From [Mycobacterium] manitobense (GTDB lineage: Bacteria; Actinomycetota; Actinomycetes; Mycobacteriales; Mycobacteriaceae), in NCBI RefSeq assembly GCF_025821665.1, contig NZ_JACKSJ010000051.1:1-63212 (forward strand): DNA of 63,212 bases, written 5' to 3'. Below are positions 7,014-15,709 of this stretch, piece after piece. Under the pieces are notes generated by a model, which worked only from the letters and a program-made list of their open reading frames with translations, searched no databases and was not told where the DNA came from. Position numbers and translations under genes: made by a program. Position 1 is the first letter of the stretch. Each line of letters starts with the position of its first letter.

Positions 7014-8932
7014 CGATCACGAGGCTCCTGGTCGCCAACCGGGGCGAGATCGCCCGCCGCGTCTTCCGCACGGCGCGCGCCATGGGAATCGGCACCGTCG
7101 CCGTCTTCGCGACCGACGACGCGGGTGAACTGTTCGTGCAGGACGCCGACGACAGCGTGCGGATCGACGGCTACCTCCGCGTCGACGACATCGTCGCGGC
7201 CGCACAGCAGACCGGCGCCGACGCCGTCCACCCCGGATACGGGTTCCTCTCGGAGAACGCCGCTTTCGCGCAGGCGGTCATCGACGCCGGCCTGGTCTGG
7301 GTGGGTCCCGCACCCGAGGTGATCGCGGCGATGGGGGACAAGCTGCGCGCCAAGGAGGCGGCGGTGGCCGCCGACGTGCCGACCCTGCCGTCGTCGCAGA
7401 CCCCGGCCGACGCCGGGTCGGTGGGGTATCCGCTGCTGGTGAAGGCCGCGGGCGGCGGCGGGGGCAAGGGCATGCGCATCGTCACCGACCCCGCCGACCT
7501 CGCCGACGCCGTCACGTCGGCCAGGCGCGAGGCCGGCGCGAGCTTCGGCGACGACCGTGTCTTCCTCGAGCGGTACGTCCCACGCTCGCGGCACATCGAG
7601 ATACAGATCCTCGGCGACAACGACGGCCGTGTCGTGCATCTCGGCGAGCGGGAGTGCTCGATCCAGCGCCGGCACCAGAAGCTGGTCGAGGAGTCGCCGT
7701 CGCCGTTCGTCGGCCCCGCGCTGCGCGAGCAGATGGGCGCGGCAGCCGTCCGGCTCGCCGAGTCGATCGGGTACACCTCCGCGGGCACCGTCGAGTTCCT
7801 GGTCGACGACACCACCGCCGAGTTCTGGTTCCTCGAGGTCAACACCCGGCTGCAGGTGGAGCACGCGGTCACCGAGGCCGTGACCGGAATGGACCTGGTG
7901 GCAGCACAACTGGCGATCGCCGCCGGTGACGCGGCGCCGCTCGAGTCGCCGCGCCAGTCCGGGCACTCGATCGAGGTGCGGCTGTGTGCCGAGAACCCGG
8001 CCGCCGGATTCCTGCCCACCGGCGGCACCGTGTCGGCGTTCGAACCGCTCGACGGCGACATCCGATGGGAGACCGGGGTGGCGACGGGTTCCGTCGTCGG
8101 CCTTGGCTACGACCCGATGGTCGCCAAGGTGATCGCCCATGCTGCGACCCGCGGCGAGTGCATCGCCAAGCTCGCATCGGCGCTGGAGGGACTGCACTTC
8201 GGTGGGCTCACCACCAATCGCGAACTGCTGGTGGCCGTCTTGCGGCACCCTGCCTTCGCCGACGGTCGCACCACCACCGACTTCATCGACCGGGAGAACC
8301 CGTGCCGAACCCTGCAGCCGACGGCGGCAGAACGCGACGCCGCGGCGGTCGCCGCCGCGCTCTGGCTGCAGGGCCGCCACCGCGCCGGTGCCGACGTGCT
8401 CGGATTCCTGCCGAGCGGGTGGCGGAACGGCCGGCTGCCCGACCAACGCGTGGTGCTCTCCCACGGTGACGACGTGGTCGAGGTGGGCTACCGCTCGCGG
8501 CCACACACCGGCGACTTCCTGCTCGCCGACGGCAGATCTGCGGTCGTCCACCAATGGTGTTCGGAGAGCATCGATCTCGAGGTCGGTCGGCTCCGCCGCC
8601 GGTACCGGATCACCGGCGACGGCGGTGACCTGCTGGTGCAGACGTCGCGCGGGACGATGACCTTCGGAGTCGTTCCGCGTTTCGTCCCGCCGGGTGCCGA
8701 GCTGGCCGCCGGGGGATTCGTGGCGCCGATGCCGGGCAACGTCGTCGCCGTGCACTGCCGGCCGGGCGACGCCGTGTTCAAGGGCCAGCCGCTGGTGGTC
8801 CTCGAGGCGATGAAGATGGAGCACCAGGTCACCGCGCCGTTCGACGGTGCGGTCGCGCAGGTCGGCGTCGACGTCGGTGACCACGTCGCCGCGGGCACCG
8901 TGCTGCTGGTGTTCGAGGAGGCGACCGCGTGA
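7010..8932 (+). CDS. acyl-CoA carboxylase biotin-containing (alpha) subunit
   Basis: A 640-residue subunit that carboxylates its own biotin with ATP and bicarbonate. In order: biotin carboxylase N-domain (LLVANRGEIARRVFRTA), ATP-grasp (VKAAGGGGGKGMRIV), C-domain with EFLVDDTTAEFWFLEVNTRLQVEH, then a linker and a C-terminal biotinyl domain with VLEAMKMEHQVTAPFDG, where the Lys of AMKM carries biotin. Start GTG overlaps the beta subunit stop, and its own stop overlaps the next gene by GTGA, so the three proteins should be made together. Confidence 0.93.
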   Translation: MTITRLLVANRGEIARRVFRTARAMGIGTVAVFATDDAGELFVQDADDSVRIDGYLRVDDIVAAAQQTGADAVHPGYGFLSENAAFAQAVIDAGLVWVGPAPEVIAAMGDKLRAKEAAVAADVPTLPSSQTPADAGSVGYPLLVKAAGGGGGKGMRIVTDPADLADAVTSARREAGASFGDDRVFLERYVPRSRHIEIQILGDNDGRVVHLGERECSIQRRHQKLVEESPSPFVGPALREQMGAAAVRLAESIGYTSAGTVEFLVDDTTAEFWFLEVNTRLQVEHAVTEAVTGMDLVAAQLAIAAGDAAPLESPRQSGHSIEVRLCAENPAAGFLPTGGTVSAFEPLDGDIRWETGVATGSVVGLGYDPMVAKVIAHAATRGECIAKLASALEGLHFGGLTTNRELLVAVLRHPAFADGRTTTDFIDRENPCRTLQPTAAERDAAAVAAALWLQGRHRAGADVLGFLPSGWRNGRLPDQRVVLSHGDDVVEVGYRSRPHTGDFLLADGRSAVVHQWCSESIDLEVGRLRRRYRITGDGGDLLVQTSRGTMTFGVVPRFVPPGAELAAGGFVAPMPGNVVAVHCRPGDAVFKGQPLVVLEAMKMEHQVTAPFDGAVAQVGVDVGDHVAAGTVLLVFEEATA

Positions 8933-10710
8933 GCGCGCGGCCGATCAGGATCGCCAACTGCTCGGGGTTTTTCGGTGACCGGCTGACCGCGGCGCGGGAG
9001 ATGGTCGAGGGCGGGCCCATCGACGTGCTGACCGGTGACTGGCTGGCCGAGCTGACGATGCTGATCCTGGCGCGGCGCCGCGCCGGCCGCCCGGGGGTGG
9101 GCTACGCCGACACCGTCGTCGACCAGTTGGAAGCCGTGCTGGCGACGTGCCTCGAGCGGAACATCAAGATCGTGGTCAATGCGGGCGGGCTCGATCCGCA
9201 GGGCTGCGCGCACGCGATCAAACGGCTGGCCACCACTGTCGGGGTGTGCCCGAGCATCGCGTTCATCACCGGCGACGACCTGTTGCCCCGGCTCGCGGAG
9301 CTCGCCGCGGGGGAGAGGCTGCACCCCGTCGGCCGGGGGTACTCCAGCCCGGGGAACGTGATCTCGGCGAACGCCTACCTCGGCGGTTGGGGGATCGCCG
9401 AGGCGCTGCAGCGCGGCGCCGACATCGTCGTGACCGGACGGGTGACCGACGCCGCGCTGGTCACGGGCCCTGCGGCGTGGCACCACGGATGGCGCCGCGA
9501 CGACTGGGACGCACTGGCCGGCGCGGTGGTGGCCGGACACCTGATCGAGTGCGGCACCCAGGTCACCGGCGGCAACTACGCCTTCTTCGAGGAGGTCCCC
9601 GGCCTGGAGCGCATCGGCTTCCCGTGGGCCGACGTCCACGCCGACGGCAGCTGCGTGATCGGCAAGCACGACGGCACCGGGGGAGCGGTGTCGGTGGGAA
9701 CCGTCACCTCCCAACTGCTCTACGAGATCGCCGGACCGGCCTACCTGGGCCCGGACGTCACCACCCGGTTCGACACCGTGACACTGCGCCAGTGCGCGCC
9801 CGATCGCGTCGAAGTCAGCGGCGCGACCGGCGAGCCGCCGCCACCCACCTACAAGGTGTCGCTGACCGAATGGGGCGGCTACCGCCAGGATGTGGCGGTT
9901 GCGGTGACCGGGCTCGACGTCGACGCGAAGGTGGCTGTGCTCGAACGCGCCTTCTGGACCGCGTGCAGGCATGCGCCGTCCGACTACACCGGCGTCACCA
10001 CCCGCGTGGACCGCACGGGCAGCAGGGACCCGCAGACCAACGCCGAAGCGGTGTCCACCTGGCGGCTGACCCTCAAGGACGCCGACGGCGCGAAGCTCGG
10101 ACCGGCGGTGTCCGACGCTGTGCTCGAGATGGCGCTCGCGACCATCCCGGGCATGTTCATGCCGGGCGAGACCGTCACGCGGCCGGCCCGATTCGGGGTG
10201 TTCCGGCCCGCGCTGGTGGACGCGACCGAGGTGCGGCAGCGCGTACAGCTGCTCGGCGGCGAGTCGTTCCTCGCCGAGGAGGTCGACCCCGCGCTGCGGC
10301 GGCCGCCGCCGGCCCGCGGCGACGATCCGCCCGAACCCCCGCCCCATCCGGGACCGCTGACACGCGCGCCGCCGGGGCGGGTGGCAGGCGCACGATCGGG
10401 AGACAAGGGGGCCGACGCCAACGTCGGGGTGTTCGTCCGCAGTGACGCCGCCTGGCGCTGGCTCGACGCGTTCCTCACCGTCGAGCGACTCCGCGCGCTG
10501 CTGCCCGAAGTGGCCGGCCTCCCGGTGGTGCGGCACCGGCTGCCCCGCCTGCGGGCGTTGAACTTCGTGATCTCCGGACTGCTGGAGGACGGGGTCGGCG
10601 CGTGCGCGCGGCTCGACCCCCAGGCCAAGGGTCTGGGCGAGTGGCTCCGGGCGAGGGAAGTGGACATCCCGCGCGCGTTGCTCGACGGTGAGCGGGTGAG
10701 GTGTCGATGA
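8929..10710 (+). CDS. AtuA-like (DUF1446) protein
   Basis: A 593-residue cytoplasmic protein of the acyclic terpene utilisation AtuA family. Residues 1-450 form the DUF1446 core (IRIANCSGFFGDRLTAAREM, GGLDPQGCAHAIKRL, GRVTDAALVTGPAAWHHGW, CGTQVTGGNYAFFEE). The C-terminal 120 residues are the AtuA-like ferredoxin-fold domain (ARSGDKGADANVGVFVRSD). The biochemical reaction is not settled. In Pseudomonas the protein is needed for citronellol/geraniol use and is encoded with geranyl-CoA carboxylase, an arrangement repeated here. GTG start overlaps the carboxylase gene; the stop overlaps the TetR start (ATGA). Confidence 0.85.
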   Translation: MSARPIRIANCSGFFGDRLTAAREMVEGGPIDVLTGDWLAELTMLILARRRAGRPGVGYADTVVDQLEAVLATCLERNIKIVVNAGGLDPQGCAHAIKRLATTVGVCPSIAFITGDDLLPRLAELAAGERLHPVGRGYSSPGNVISANAYLGGWGIAEALQRGADIVVTGRVTDAALVTGPAAWHHGWRRDDWDALAGAVVAGHLIECGTQVTGGNYAFFEEVPGLERIGFPWADVHADGSCVIGKHDGTGGAVSVGTVTSQLLYEIAGPAYLGPDVTTRFDTVTLRQCAPDRVEVSGATGEPPPPTYKVSLTEWGGYRQDVAVAVTGLDVDAKVAVLERAFWTACRHAPSDYTGVTTRVDRTGSRDPQTNAEAVSTWRLTLKDADGAKLGPAVSDAVLEMALATIPGMFMPGETVTRPARFGVFRPALVDATEVRQRVQLLGGESFLAEEVDPALRRPPPARGDDPPEPPPHPGPLTRAPPGRVAGARSGDKGADANVGVFVRSDAAWRWLDAFLTVERLRALLPEVAGLPVVRHRLPRLRALNFVISGLLEDGVGACARLDPQAKGLGEWLRAREVDIPRALLDGERVRCR

Positions 10711-11366
10711 CGCGCCGTGACCTGCTCGACGACCTGCGCCGGCATCTGGACGACGTGCCGAGCCCGCAGCCGATGGTCGACCGCGACGACGGCCGCGACC
10801 TGACCGCGCGGCAGTCCGATCTGCTGGACCGGCTCGGCGACCTCGTCGACGACGGGTTCGCGCACCTGACCATGACCGAGATCGCCTCCTCACTGCAGTG
10901 CTCGCTGCGCACGCTGTATTCGATCGCGCCGACGCGTGACCGGTTGGTGCTGACGGCGGTCGACCGCAAGCTGGGCAGGATCGGCCGGGCCGCTCGCGGC
11001 GCCATCCGGCCGGATATGGCTCCGCTGGAGGCGATCCGGGCCTATCTGCGGGCGGCCACCGTCGCCGTGAGCCGGACGACGCCCGCCTTCGCGCGCGACC
11101 TGGCGGCGGTCGCTGAGGCGGCGAATCTGCAGCGCGAACACAACGAGCACCTGTACCGGGTGACGCACGCGCTGCTCGAGGTGGCCGCCGAACGGGGGGA
11201 CGTGCGGGGGATACCCACACCCGCCGTCGCACGGGTGATGGCCGGCCTCGGTGGGCTGCTGTTCGGACCGGAGGTGTCCCCGTCGCTGGGGTCGTCGCCG
11301 AAGCAGGCGGCCGACGCGGTCCTGGACATCGTGCTCGACGGCGTGAGGAGCAAACAGGATGGCTGA
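10707..11366 (+). CDS. TetR-family regulator of the carboxylase operon
   Basis: A 219-residue regulator with an N-terminal helix-turn-helix (FAHLTMTEIASSLQCSLRTLYSIAPTRDRLV) and an all-helical ligand domain. ATG 10707 was chosen because it forms an ATGA overlap with the AtuA-like stop and has GAGG five bases upstream; a GTG two codons earlier (10701) is the alternative. It probably controls its own operon, perhaps through the inverted repeat at 5350-5379. Ligand unknown; an acyl-CoA intermediate is a reasonable guess. Confidence 0.85.
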   Translation: MTRRDLLDDLRRHLDDVPSPQPMVDRDDGRDLTARQSDLLDRLGDLVDDGFAHLTMTEIASSLQCSLRTLYSIAPTRDRLVLTAVDRKLGRIGRAARGAIRPDMAPLEAIRAYLRAATVAVSRTTPAFARDLAAVAEAANLQREHNEHLYRVTHALLEVAAERGDVRGIPTPAVARVMAGLGGLLFGPEVSPSLGSSPKQAADAVLDIVLDGVRSKQDG

Positions 11367-12150
11367 GCTCGGCGATCTCATCGACGACCTGGGTGACGAA
11401 CACGCCTCTCTGGCAACGGTGCTCGACGCGGTGTCCCCGTCGGAGCTCGATCGGCCCACCACGAGTCCCGGCTGGACCGCGGCCGACCAGGTCGCCCACC
11501 TGGCCTACTTCGACGACGCCGCGCGGTTGGCCATCGTGGCGCCCGACGAGTTCGTGGCGTTGCGCAACGCTCTGCTCCCGCAGCTGGACCGGGCCGACGA
11601 GTTGACGCTGCGCCGCGATCTCCCGGCGGCGGACCTGGTCGGCCTGTGGCGCGAGAAGTCGTCGGCGCTCCTGACGGCCGCACGCGGGATGCCGGACGAG
11701 AAGGCGCGGCTGGAGTGGTTCGGGCCGCCGATGAGCGCGAAGTCCTTCATCACTGCGCGCCTGATGGAGACCTGGACGCACGGCCAGGATGTGGTCGACG
11801 CACTCGGTGTGACCCGCGCGCCCACCGTGCGACTCCGACACATCGTCCGGCTCGGGATCGCCACCCGCGGATGGAGTTTCGTCAATCGCGGGATGCCGCC
11901 TCCCGCCGGTGATGTCGAGCTGAACCTGACCGGACCATCGGGCGAGCCGTGGTGCTCGGGAAGCGACGAGGTGGGCCGGATCGACGGGCCGGCAGTCGAC
12001 TTCTGCCTCGTCGTCACCCAGCGCAGGCACGTCGACGACACCGACCTGGTGGTCAGCGACGGCCCGGCGCGGGAGTGGATGCTGCACGCGCAGGCGTTCG
12101 CGGGGCCCGCGACCACCGGCCCGCCGCCTCGGCGTGGACCGCAGCGCTGA
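11359..12150 (+). CDS. TIGR03084-family DinB-like protein
   Basis: A 263-residue protein of the actinobacterial TIGR03084 group, part of the DinB/maleylpyruvate-isomerase-like four-helix fold. Visible signatures are TTSPGWTAADQVAHLAYFDDAA at residues 32-54 and LMETWTHGQDVVDALG around 135-150, whose His residues would be the metal ligands. Related proteins include mycothiol-dependent isomerases, but the reaction of this group is not known to me. It overlaps the TetR gene by 8 bases and ends the operon. Confidence 0.8.
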   Translation: MAELGDLIDDLGDEHASLATVLDAVSPSELDRPTTSPGWTAADQVAHLAYFDDAARLAIVAPDEFVALRNALLPQLDRADELTLRRDLPAADLVGLWREKSSALLTAARGMPDEKARLEWFGPPMSAKSFITARLMETWTHGQDVVDALGVTRAPTVRLRHIVRLGIATRGWSFVNRGMPPPAGDVELNLTGPSGEPWCSGSDEVGRIDGPAVDFCLVVTQRRHVDDTDLVVSDGPAREWMLHAQAFAGPATTGPPPRRGPQR

Positions 12151-12171
12151 TCCGGTGACGTCCATATACTC

Positions 12172-12186
12172 CTGGTGACTTGTTCA
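12172..12186 (+). promoter_or_regulatory. GntR-type operator site 1 (autoregulation)
   Basis: CTGGTGACTTGTTCA lies just upstream of the GntR gene. It differs by one base from the site at 17496-17510 and shares CTGGTGACTT with the perfect palindrome at 25991-26007. The left half of the palindrome is degenerate here. Confidence 0.65.
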
Positions 12187-12203
12187 CTTCACCGGAGGCG
12201 ACG

Positions 12204-13019
12204 ATGGCGACGACGCGCAAACCAGCGGTGAGCCTTCCCACCGCCGCCCGGTCGGTCAAGGCGGCGGACGGCATCATCGAATCGCTGCGCAGTGACATCG
12301 TCACCCAGCGGCTGCCCCAGGGCGCCCGGCTGCCCAACGAGCGTGCGCTCGCCGAGCACTTCGGCGTCAGTCAGCCCACGATCCGCGAGGCGATCCGTGC
12401 GCTGGCCGCCATGGGCCTGGTCGAGGTGCGGCACGGCAGCGGCGCCTACGTCCGCGGTGACAGCAATTTCCTCGTCGGCACGGCACTGCAGATCCTGATG
12501 CAGATGCAGGACGTCGGACTGCTCGAGGCGCTCGACGTCCGGACCGCGCTGGGCCTGATGTCGGCGCACGCCGCGGCGGACACGGCCACCGACGCCGACC
12601 TCGAGCAACTCGAGGCCACCTACGAGGTGCTGGAAGACGTTGCGGCGCTGCGTGACCACGACGCACTCATCGGCGCCGTCACCGGTTTCCAGATCGCGCT
12701 GTCGCGGGCCGCGCACAACGCGCTCGCCACCGCCATCGAGACCGTGCTGGTGTCGCTGATCATGCACATGCAGTTCAAGGTGCTGCGCGCCAGGGGTATC
12801 CGCTACTGGCAGCAGCGCACCACCGAGTTCCAGCCCGACCGGCGCAAGATCCTCGAAGCCGTCCGGGCCGGCGACGCCGACGCCTCGCGCGCAGCGATGT
12901 CGGACTACCTCGACCACCAGCGCCGGTACTTCACCGACGATCCCGAGCTGGCGCGGCTGCGGCTGTCGGACCCGCGGGCGATACGCATCGCCGCCGACCT
13001 CCGCATGGACGGGGACTGA
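12204..13019 (+). CDS. FadR-type GntR-family transcriptional regulator
   Basis: A 271-residue regulator. Residues about 25-95 are the winged helix (GARLPNERALAEHFGVSQPTIREAIRALAAMGLVEVRHGSGAYV). The rest is an FCD-type helical effector domain with possible metal ligands in HDALIGAVTGFQIALSRAAHN and MSDYLDHQRRYF. Start is ATG 12204 with GGAGG five bases upstream; the TTG at 12180 lies inside the operator. FadR-type regulators Mce1R and Mce2R control mce operons in M. tuberculosis. Matching sites upstream of this gene, the BKACE operon and the mce operon suggest this protein links uptake and catabolism. It ends one base from the convergent E1-beta gene. Confidence 0.9.
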   Translation: MATTRKPAVSLPTAARSVKAADGIIESLRSDIVTQRLPQGARLPNERALAEHFGVSQPTIREAIRALAAMGLVEVRHGSGAYVRGDSNFLVGTALQILMQMQDVGLLEALDVRTALGLMSAHAAADTATDADLEQLEATYEVLEDVAALRDHDALIGAVTGFQIALSRAAHNALATAIETVLVSLIMHMQFKVLRARGIRYWQQRTTEFQPDRRKILEAVRAGDADASRAAMSDYLDHQRRYFTDDPELARLRLSDPRAIRIAADLRMDGD

Positions 13020-13020
13020 C

Positions 13021-13992
13021 TCAGAGCGCCACCAGCTCGCGCACCGCTGCCTCGATCGACGCCACTCCCGGATACAGCGGCTTCTCCATCGCCGGGCTGA
13101 ACGGCGCGTGCACGTCGGGAGCCGTGAGCCGGCGGACCGGTGCGCGCAGCTCCCCTGCGCACCGTTCGGCGACCACTGCGGCGATCTCGGCGGCGGCGCC
13201 GCAGGTGCGTTGGGCAGGGTCCACGACGAGCAGGCGCCCGGTCCTGGCGGCCGACCCGACGATGGTGTCCGTGTCGAGCGGCGCCAACGTCCTCGGGTCG
13301 ATGAGCTCCACCGAGATACCCGCAGCCTCCAGCTCGTTCGCGGCCTTCGTCGCGTGCTGCACGGCGCCGGCGATCGCCACCACGGTGACGTCGTCGCCGG
13401 GGCGAACCACGTTGGCCACGCCGAACTCGATCGAGTAGGGCCCGTCGGGGACCTCCTCCTTGCGCGACCACAGTGTCGCGTCCTCGAAGACCAGCACCGG
13501 GTCGTTGCACGCGACGGCGGTGCGCATCAGCCCCTTGGCCTCCGCCGGTCCCGACGGCACGACGATGTTCAGTCCGGGCACCCCCATGAACATCGCGTAC
13601 GGCCGGTCGGAATGGTGGGCGGCCGAGGACGCGCCGTACCACATGCTCGCCCGGAAGACGACGGGGATGCTGGCCTGGCCGCCGAACATGTAGCGGCTCT
13701 TGGCCGCCTGGTTCACCAGCTGGTCCATCGCCAGGTACATGAAGGTGGCGTAGCTGTAGTCGAGGATCGGCCGAAGGCCCGTCATCGCCGCGCCGATCGC
13801 CACACCGGTGAAGCCGGCCTCCGAGATCGGCAGGTTGATGACCCGGTCGAGGCCGAACTGCTCGACGAATCCCGGTGCGGTGCCGTAGAGGTTGGCGCGC
13901 ACGTCCTCGCCCATCAGCACCACCCGGTCGTCCTCGCTGAGCGCTTCGCGCTGGGCCGCCGCGATCGCCGCCAGGAAGTTCATCCGCGCCAT
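13021..13992 (-). CDS. 2-oxoacid dehydrogenase E1 beta subunit
   Basis: A 323-residue transketolase-like subunit of a thiamine-diphosphate-dependent dehydrogenase. It has LMGEDVRANLYG, LPISEAGFTGVAIGAAMTGLRPI and MYLAMDQLVNQAAKSRYMFGG in the pyrimidine-binding domain, and a C-terminal domain with ELIDPRTLAPLDTDTI and VVDPAQRTCGAAAEIAA. It pairs with the E1 alpha gene, which overlaps its start (TGATG). The subunits together decarboxylate a 2-oxoacid and pass the acyl group to a lipoyl carrier, here a separate small protein encoded upstream. Substrate (pyruvate, acetoin or branched-chain type) cannot be decided. Confidence 0.9.
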   Translation of the reverse strand: MARMNFLAAIAAAQREALSEDDRVVLMGEDVRANLYGTAPGFVEQFGLDRVINLPISEAGFTGVAIGAAMTGLRPILDYSYATFMYLAMDQLVNQAAKSRYMFGGQASIPVVFRASMWYGASSAAHHSDRPYAMFMGVPGLNIVVPSGPAEAKGLMRTAVACNDPVLVFEDATLWSRKEEVPDGPYSIEFGVANVVRPGDDVTVVAIAGAVQHATKAANELEAAGISVELIDPRTLAPLDTDTIVGSAARTGRLLVVDPAQRTCGAAAEIAAVVAERCAGELRAPVRRLTAPDVHAPFSPAMEKPLYPGVASIEAAVRELVAL

Positions 13993-14999
13993 CAGAGTGC
14001 TCCCACCGGCGCGGCGACCACCCGGTCGGTGTACAGGTCGTCGAACGCCGCGGCCGCCTCGGGCAGCGGACTGTCGAGCGCGAACTGCACGCAGTCCTCG
14101 ATCTCGGCGCGCACGGCGTCGTCGACGGCGGCGATGTCCGCCGCTGAGGCGCCGAGTTCTGCGAGCCGCCCGGCGCCGATCAGGATGGGGTCGCGGGCCC
14201 GCCAGGAGGCGAGTTCGTCGGCGTCGCGAGTCGCGCCGGCGTATGCGTCGCGGAACCGCAGCCCCTCGGAATGGTCGCGGTAGCGGTAGGTGAGCACCTC
14301 GATCAGGGTGGGGCCGTCGCCGGCCCGAGCGCGTTCAGCGGCCGCACTGACGGCGGCGTGCACCGCCTCGACGTCCTGGCCGTCCTCCACGCACACCCCG
14401 GGTAGTCCGAATCCCGTTGCTCGATCTGCGATTCGGGTGTGGCGGGTGACCTCGGTCAGTGGTGTCAGCGAGGCGTACCGGTTGTTCTCGCACAGGAAGA
14501 TCACCGGCAGGTCCCACACCGCGGCCATGTTCATGCTCTCGTAGAGCACGCCCTGGTTGGCGCCGCCGTCGCCGAAGAACGCCAGTGCGATGCGGCCGTT
14601 GCCGGTCACCTTGGCCGACAGTGCGGCGCCGGTGGCCACCGGCACGCCACCGGCGATGATCGCGCTCTCACCCAGGGACCCGACGCTGAAGTCCGCCAGG
14701 TGCATGGAGCCGCCCTTGCCCCGGCACACCCCGGTCGACCGGCCGAGGAGTTCGGCCATCAGCCCGCGCAGCGAGGCGTTCTTGCCGATCGGGTGGCCGT
14801 GGGAACGGTGGTTGCCGGTGATGTAGTCGCGGTCGCCGAGCGCCATGCAGGCCCCCACGATCTGCGCTTCCTGACCGATGCTGAGGTGGATCGATCCGGG
14901 CAGTTCGCCGCGGGCGGCCATTTGCTGCACCGCCTCCTCGAACATCCGGATGCGCTGCATCCGCCGGTACATCTCGGTCAACACGGTGATGTCGGACAA
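13992..14999 (-). CDS. 2-oxoacid dehydrogenase E1 alpha subunit
   Basis: A 335-residue thiamine-diphosphate-binding subunit. The cofactor motif is GDGGANQGVLYESMNMAAVWDLPVIFLCENN, and the phosphorylation-loop-like segment is TYRYRDHSEG. The entry MYRRMQRIRMFEEAVQQMAARGELPGSIHLSIGQEA is typical of PDH/acetoin-type E1 alpha. The frame is open upstream to 15311, but that part overlaps the cupin gene. I choose TTG 14999, three bases after the cupin stop, with GAGAGGA six bases upstream. Together with E1 beta it forms the heterotetrameric E1. Confidence 0.88.
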   Translation of the reverse strand: MSDITVLTEMYRRMQRIRMFEEAVQQMAARGELPGSIHLSIGQEAQIVGACMALGDRDYITGNHRSHGHPIGKNASLRGLMAELLGRSTGVCRGKGGSMHLADFSVGSLGESAIIAGGVPVATGAALSAKVTGNGRIALAFFGDGGANQGVLYESMNMAAVWDLPVIFLCENNRYASLTPLTEVTRHTRIADRATGFGLPGVCVEDGQDVEAVHAAVSAAAERARAGDGPTLIEVLTYRYRDHSEGLRFRDAYAGATRDADELASWRARDPILIGAGRLAELGASAADIAAVDDAVRAEIEDCVQFALDSPLPEAAAAFDDLYTDRVVAAPVGAL

Positions 15000-15001
15000 C
15001 G

Positions 15002-15457
15002 TCAGTCCTCTCGGTCGGGGGGAACATGGGTGTCGGCGTGCGAATCGGTGTAGCCCGGCTCCCGCCCGTGGGCGAGCAGGAAGTCGGGCCGGCCGTCGTA
15101 GACCGCGATGAACGTCGATCCCTCGGGCCCCGAGCGCATCGGCCCCCAGAACGCGCCCGCCTCCTCGTGGTGGAAGAAGCCGGGCAGCCGCAGCTCGCCC
15201 TCGTCGTCGCCCACCAGCCAGGAGCCGGTCAACAGGAAGTGGCACACCGCGTGGGAGTGCGCATGTCGCGGAACCCGCACATACGGCGGATGTTTGATCA
15301 GGTAGAACCACGGGCCCTCGGGATGATCGGGACGGCCAAGGTACTTACCGAGATTGCCGATGGCCGAGGGCACCGCGGCGTCGAAGCCGTAGAGCTCGGA
15401 CACCGGAACCCAGTCCAGCTGCTGCTCGTAGACGTCGAACGTCCCGGGTGGGGTCAT
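15002..15457 (-). CDS. cupin-domain protein
   Basis: A 151-residue single-domain cupin. The first metal motif is visible as VPRHAHSHAVCHFLLTGSW, and the second half is less conserved (GPEGSTFIAVYDG). Small cupins of this type include ChrR-like proteins and some C-C cleaving dioxygenases, but I cannot assign a reaction. It lies between the lipoyl carrier and E1 alpha genes, which suggests a step that makes or protects the 2-oxoacid. ATG 15457 was chosen; GTG 15460 is directly before it. Confidence 0.78.
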   Translation of the reverse strand: MTPPGTFDVYEQQLDWVPVSELYGFDAAVPSAIGNLGKYLGRPDHPEGPWFYLIKHPPYVRVPRHAHSHAVCHFLLTGSWLVGDDEGELRLPGFFHHEEAGAFWGPMRSGPEGSTFIAVYDGRPDFLLAHGREPGYTDSHADTHVPPDRED

Positions 15458-15463
15458 CACGGC

Positions 15464-15709
15464 TCATTCCGCGCCGGTGTCGATGATCGCCAGCACCGCG
15501 CGCACCTCCTTGACCTCGCCCACTTCGGCCAGGATCTCGACCAGCTTTCCGCCGGCCGGCGATTCGAGGACCTCGTTGACCTTGGCCGTCTCGATCTCGA
15601 CCAGGCCCTCACCTTCGGCGACGTCGTCGCCGACCTCCTTGAGCCACTCGAGCACCTCGCCCTCGGTCATGCCCATGCCCCACTGCGGCAGCCGCACCTC
15701 TACCCGCAC
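15464..15709 (-). CDS. free-standing lipoyl-domain protein (E2 carrier part)
   Basis: An 81-residue protein that is a single lipoyl domain. It has LPQWGMGMTEGEVLEWLKEVGDDV and the lipoylation loop VEIETAKVNEVLESPAGG, whose Lys should carry lipoate. In usual complexes this domain is the N-terminus of E2; here no peripheral-subunit-binding or catalytic domain follows. A catalytic-only E2 is encoded at 23334-23939. GTG 15709 was chosen because AAGGAG ends five bases upstream, so the gene overlaps the preceding hydrolase gene by 10 bases. Confidence 0.88.
   Translation of the reverse strand: MRVEVRLPQWGMGMTEGEVLEWLKEVGDDVAEGEGLVEIETAKVNEVLESPAGGKLVEILAEVGEVKEVRAVLAIIDTGAE

Noticed and set aside
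8488..12165. A 1225-codon open frame on the minus strand opposite the carboxylase/AtuA operon
   Set aside because: Its translation is Arg/Gly/His-rich with no motifs. It is the usual antisense shadow of GC-rich codons; the plus-strand genes have full family signatures.
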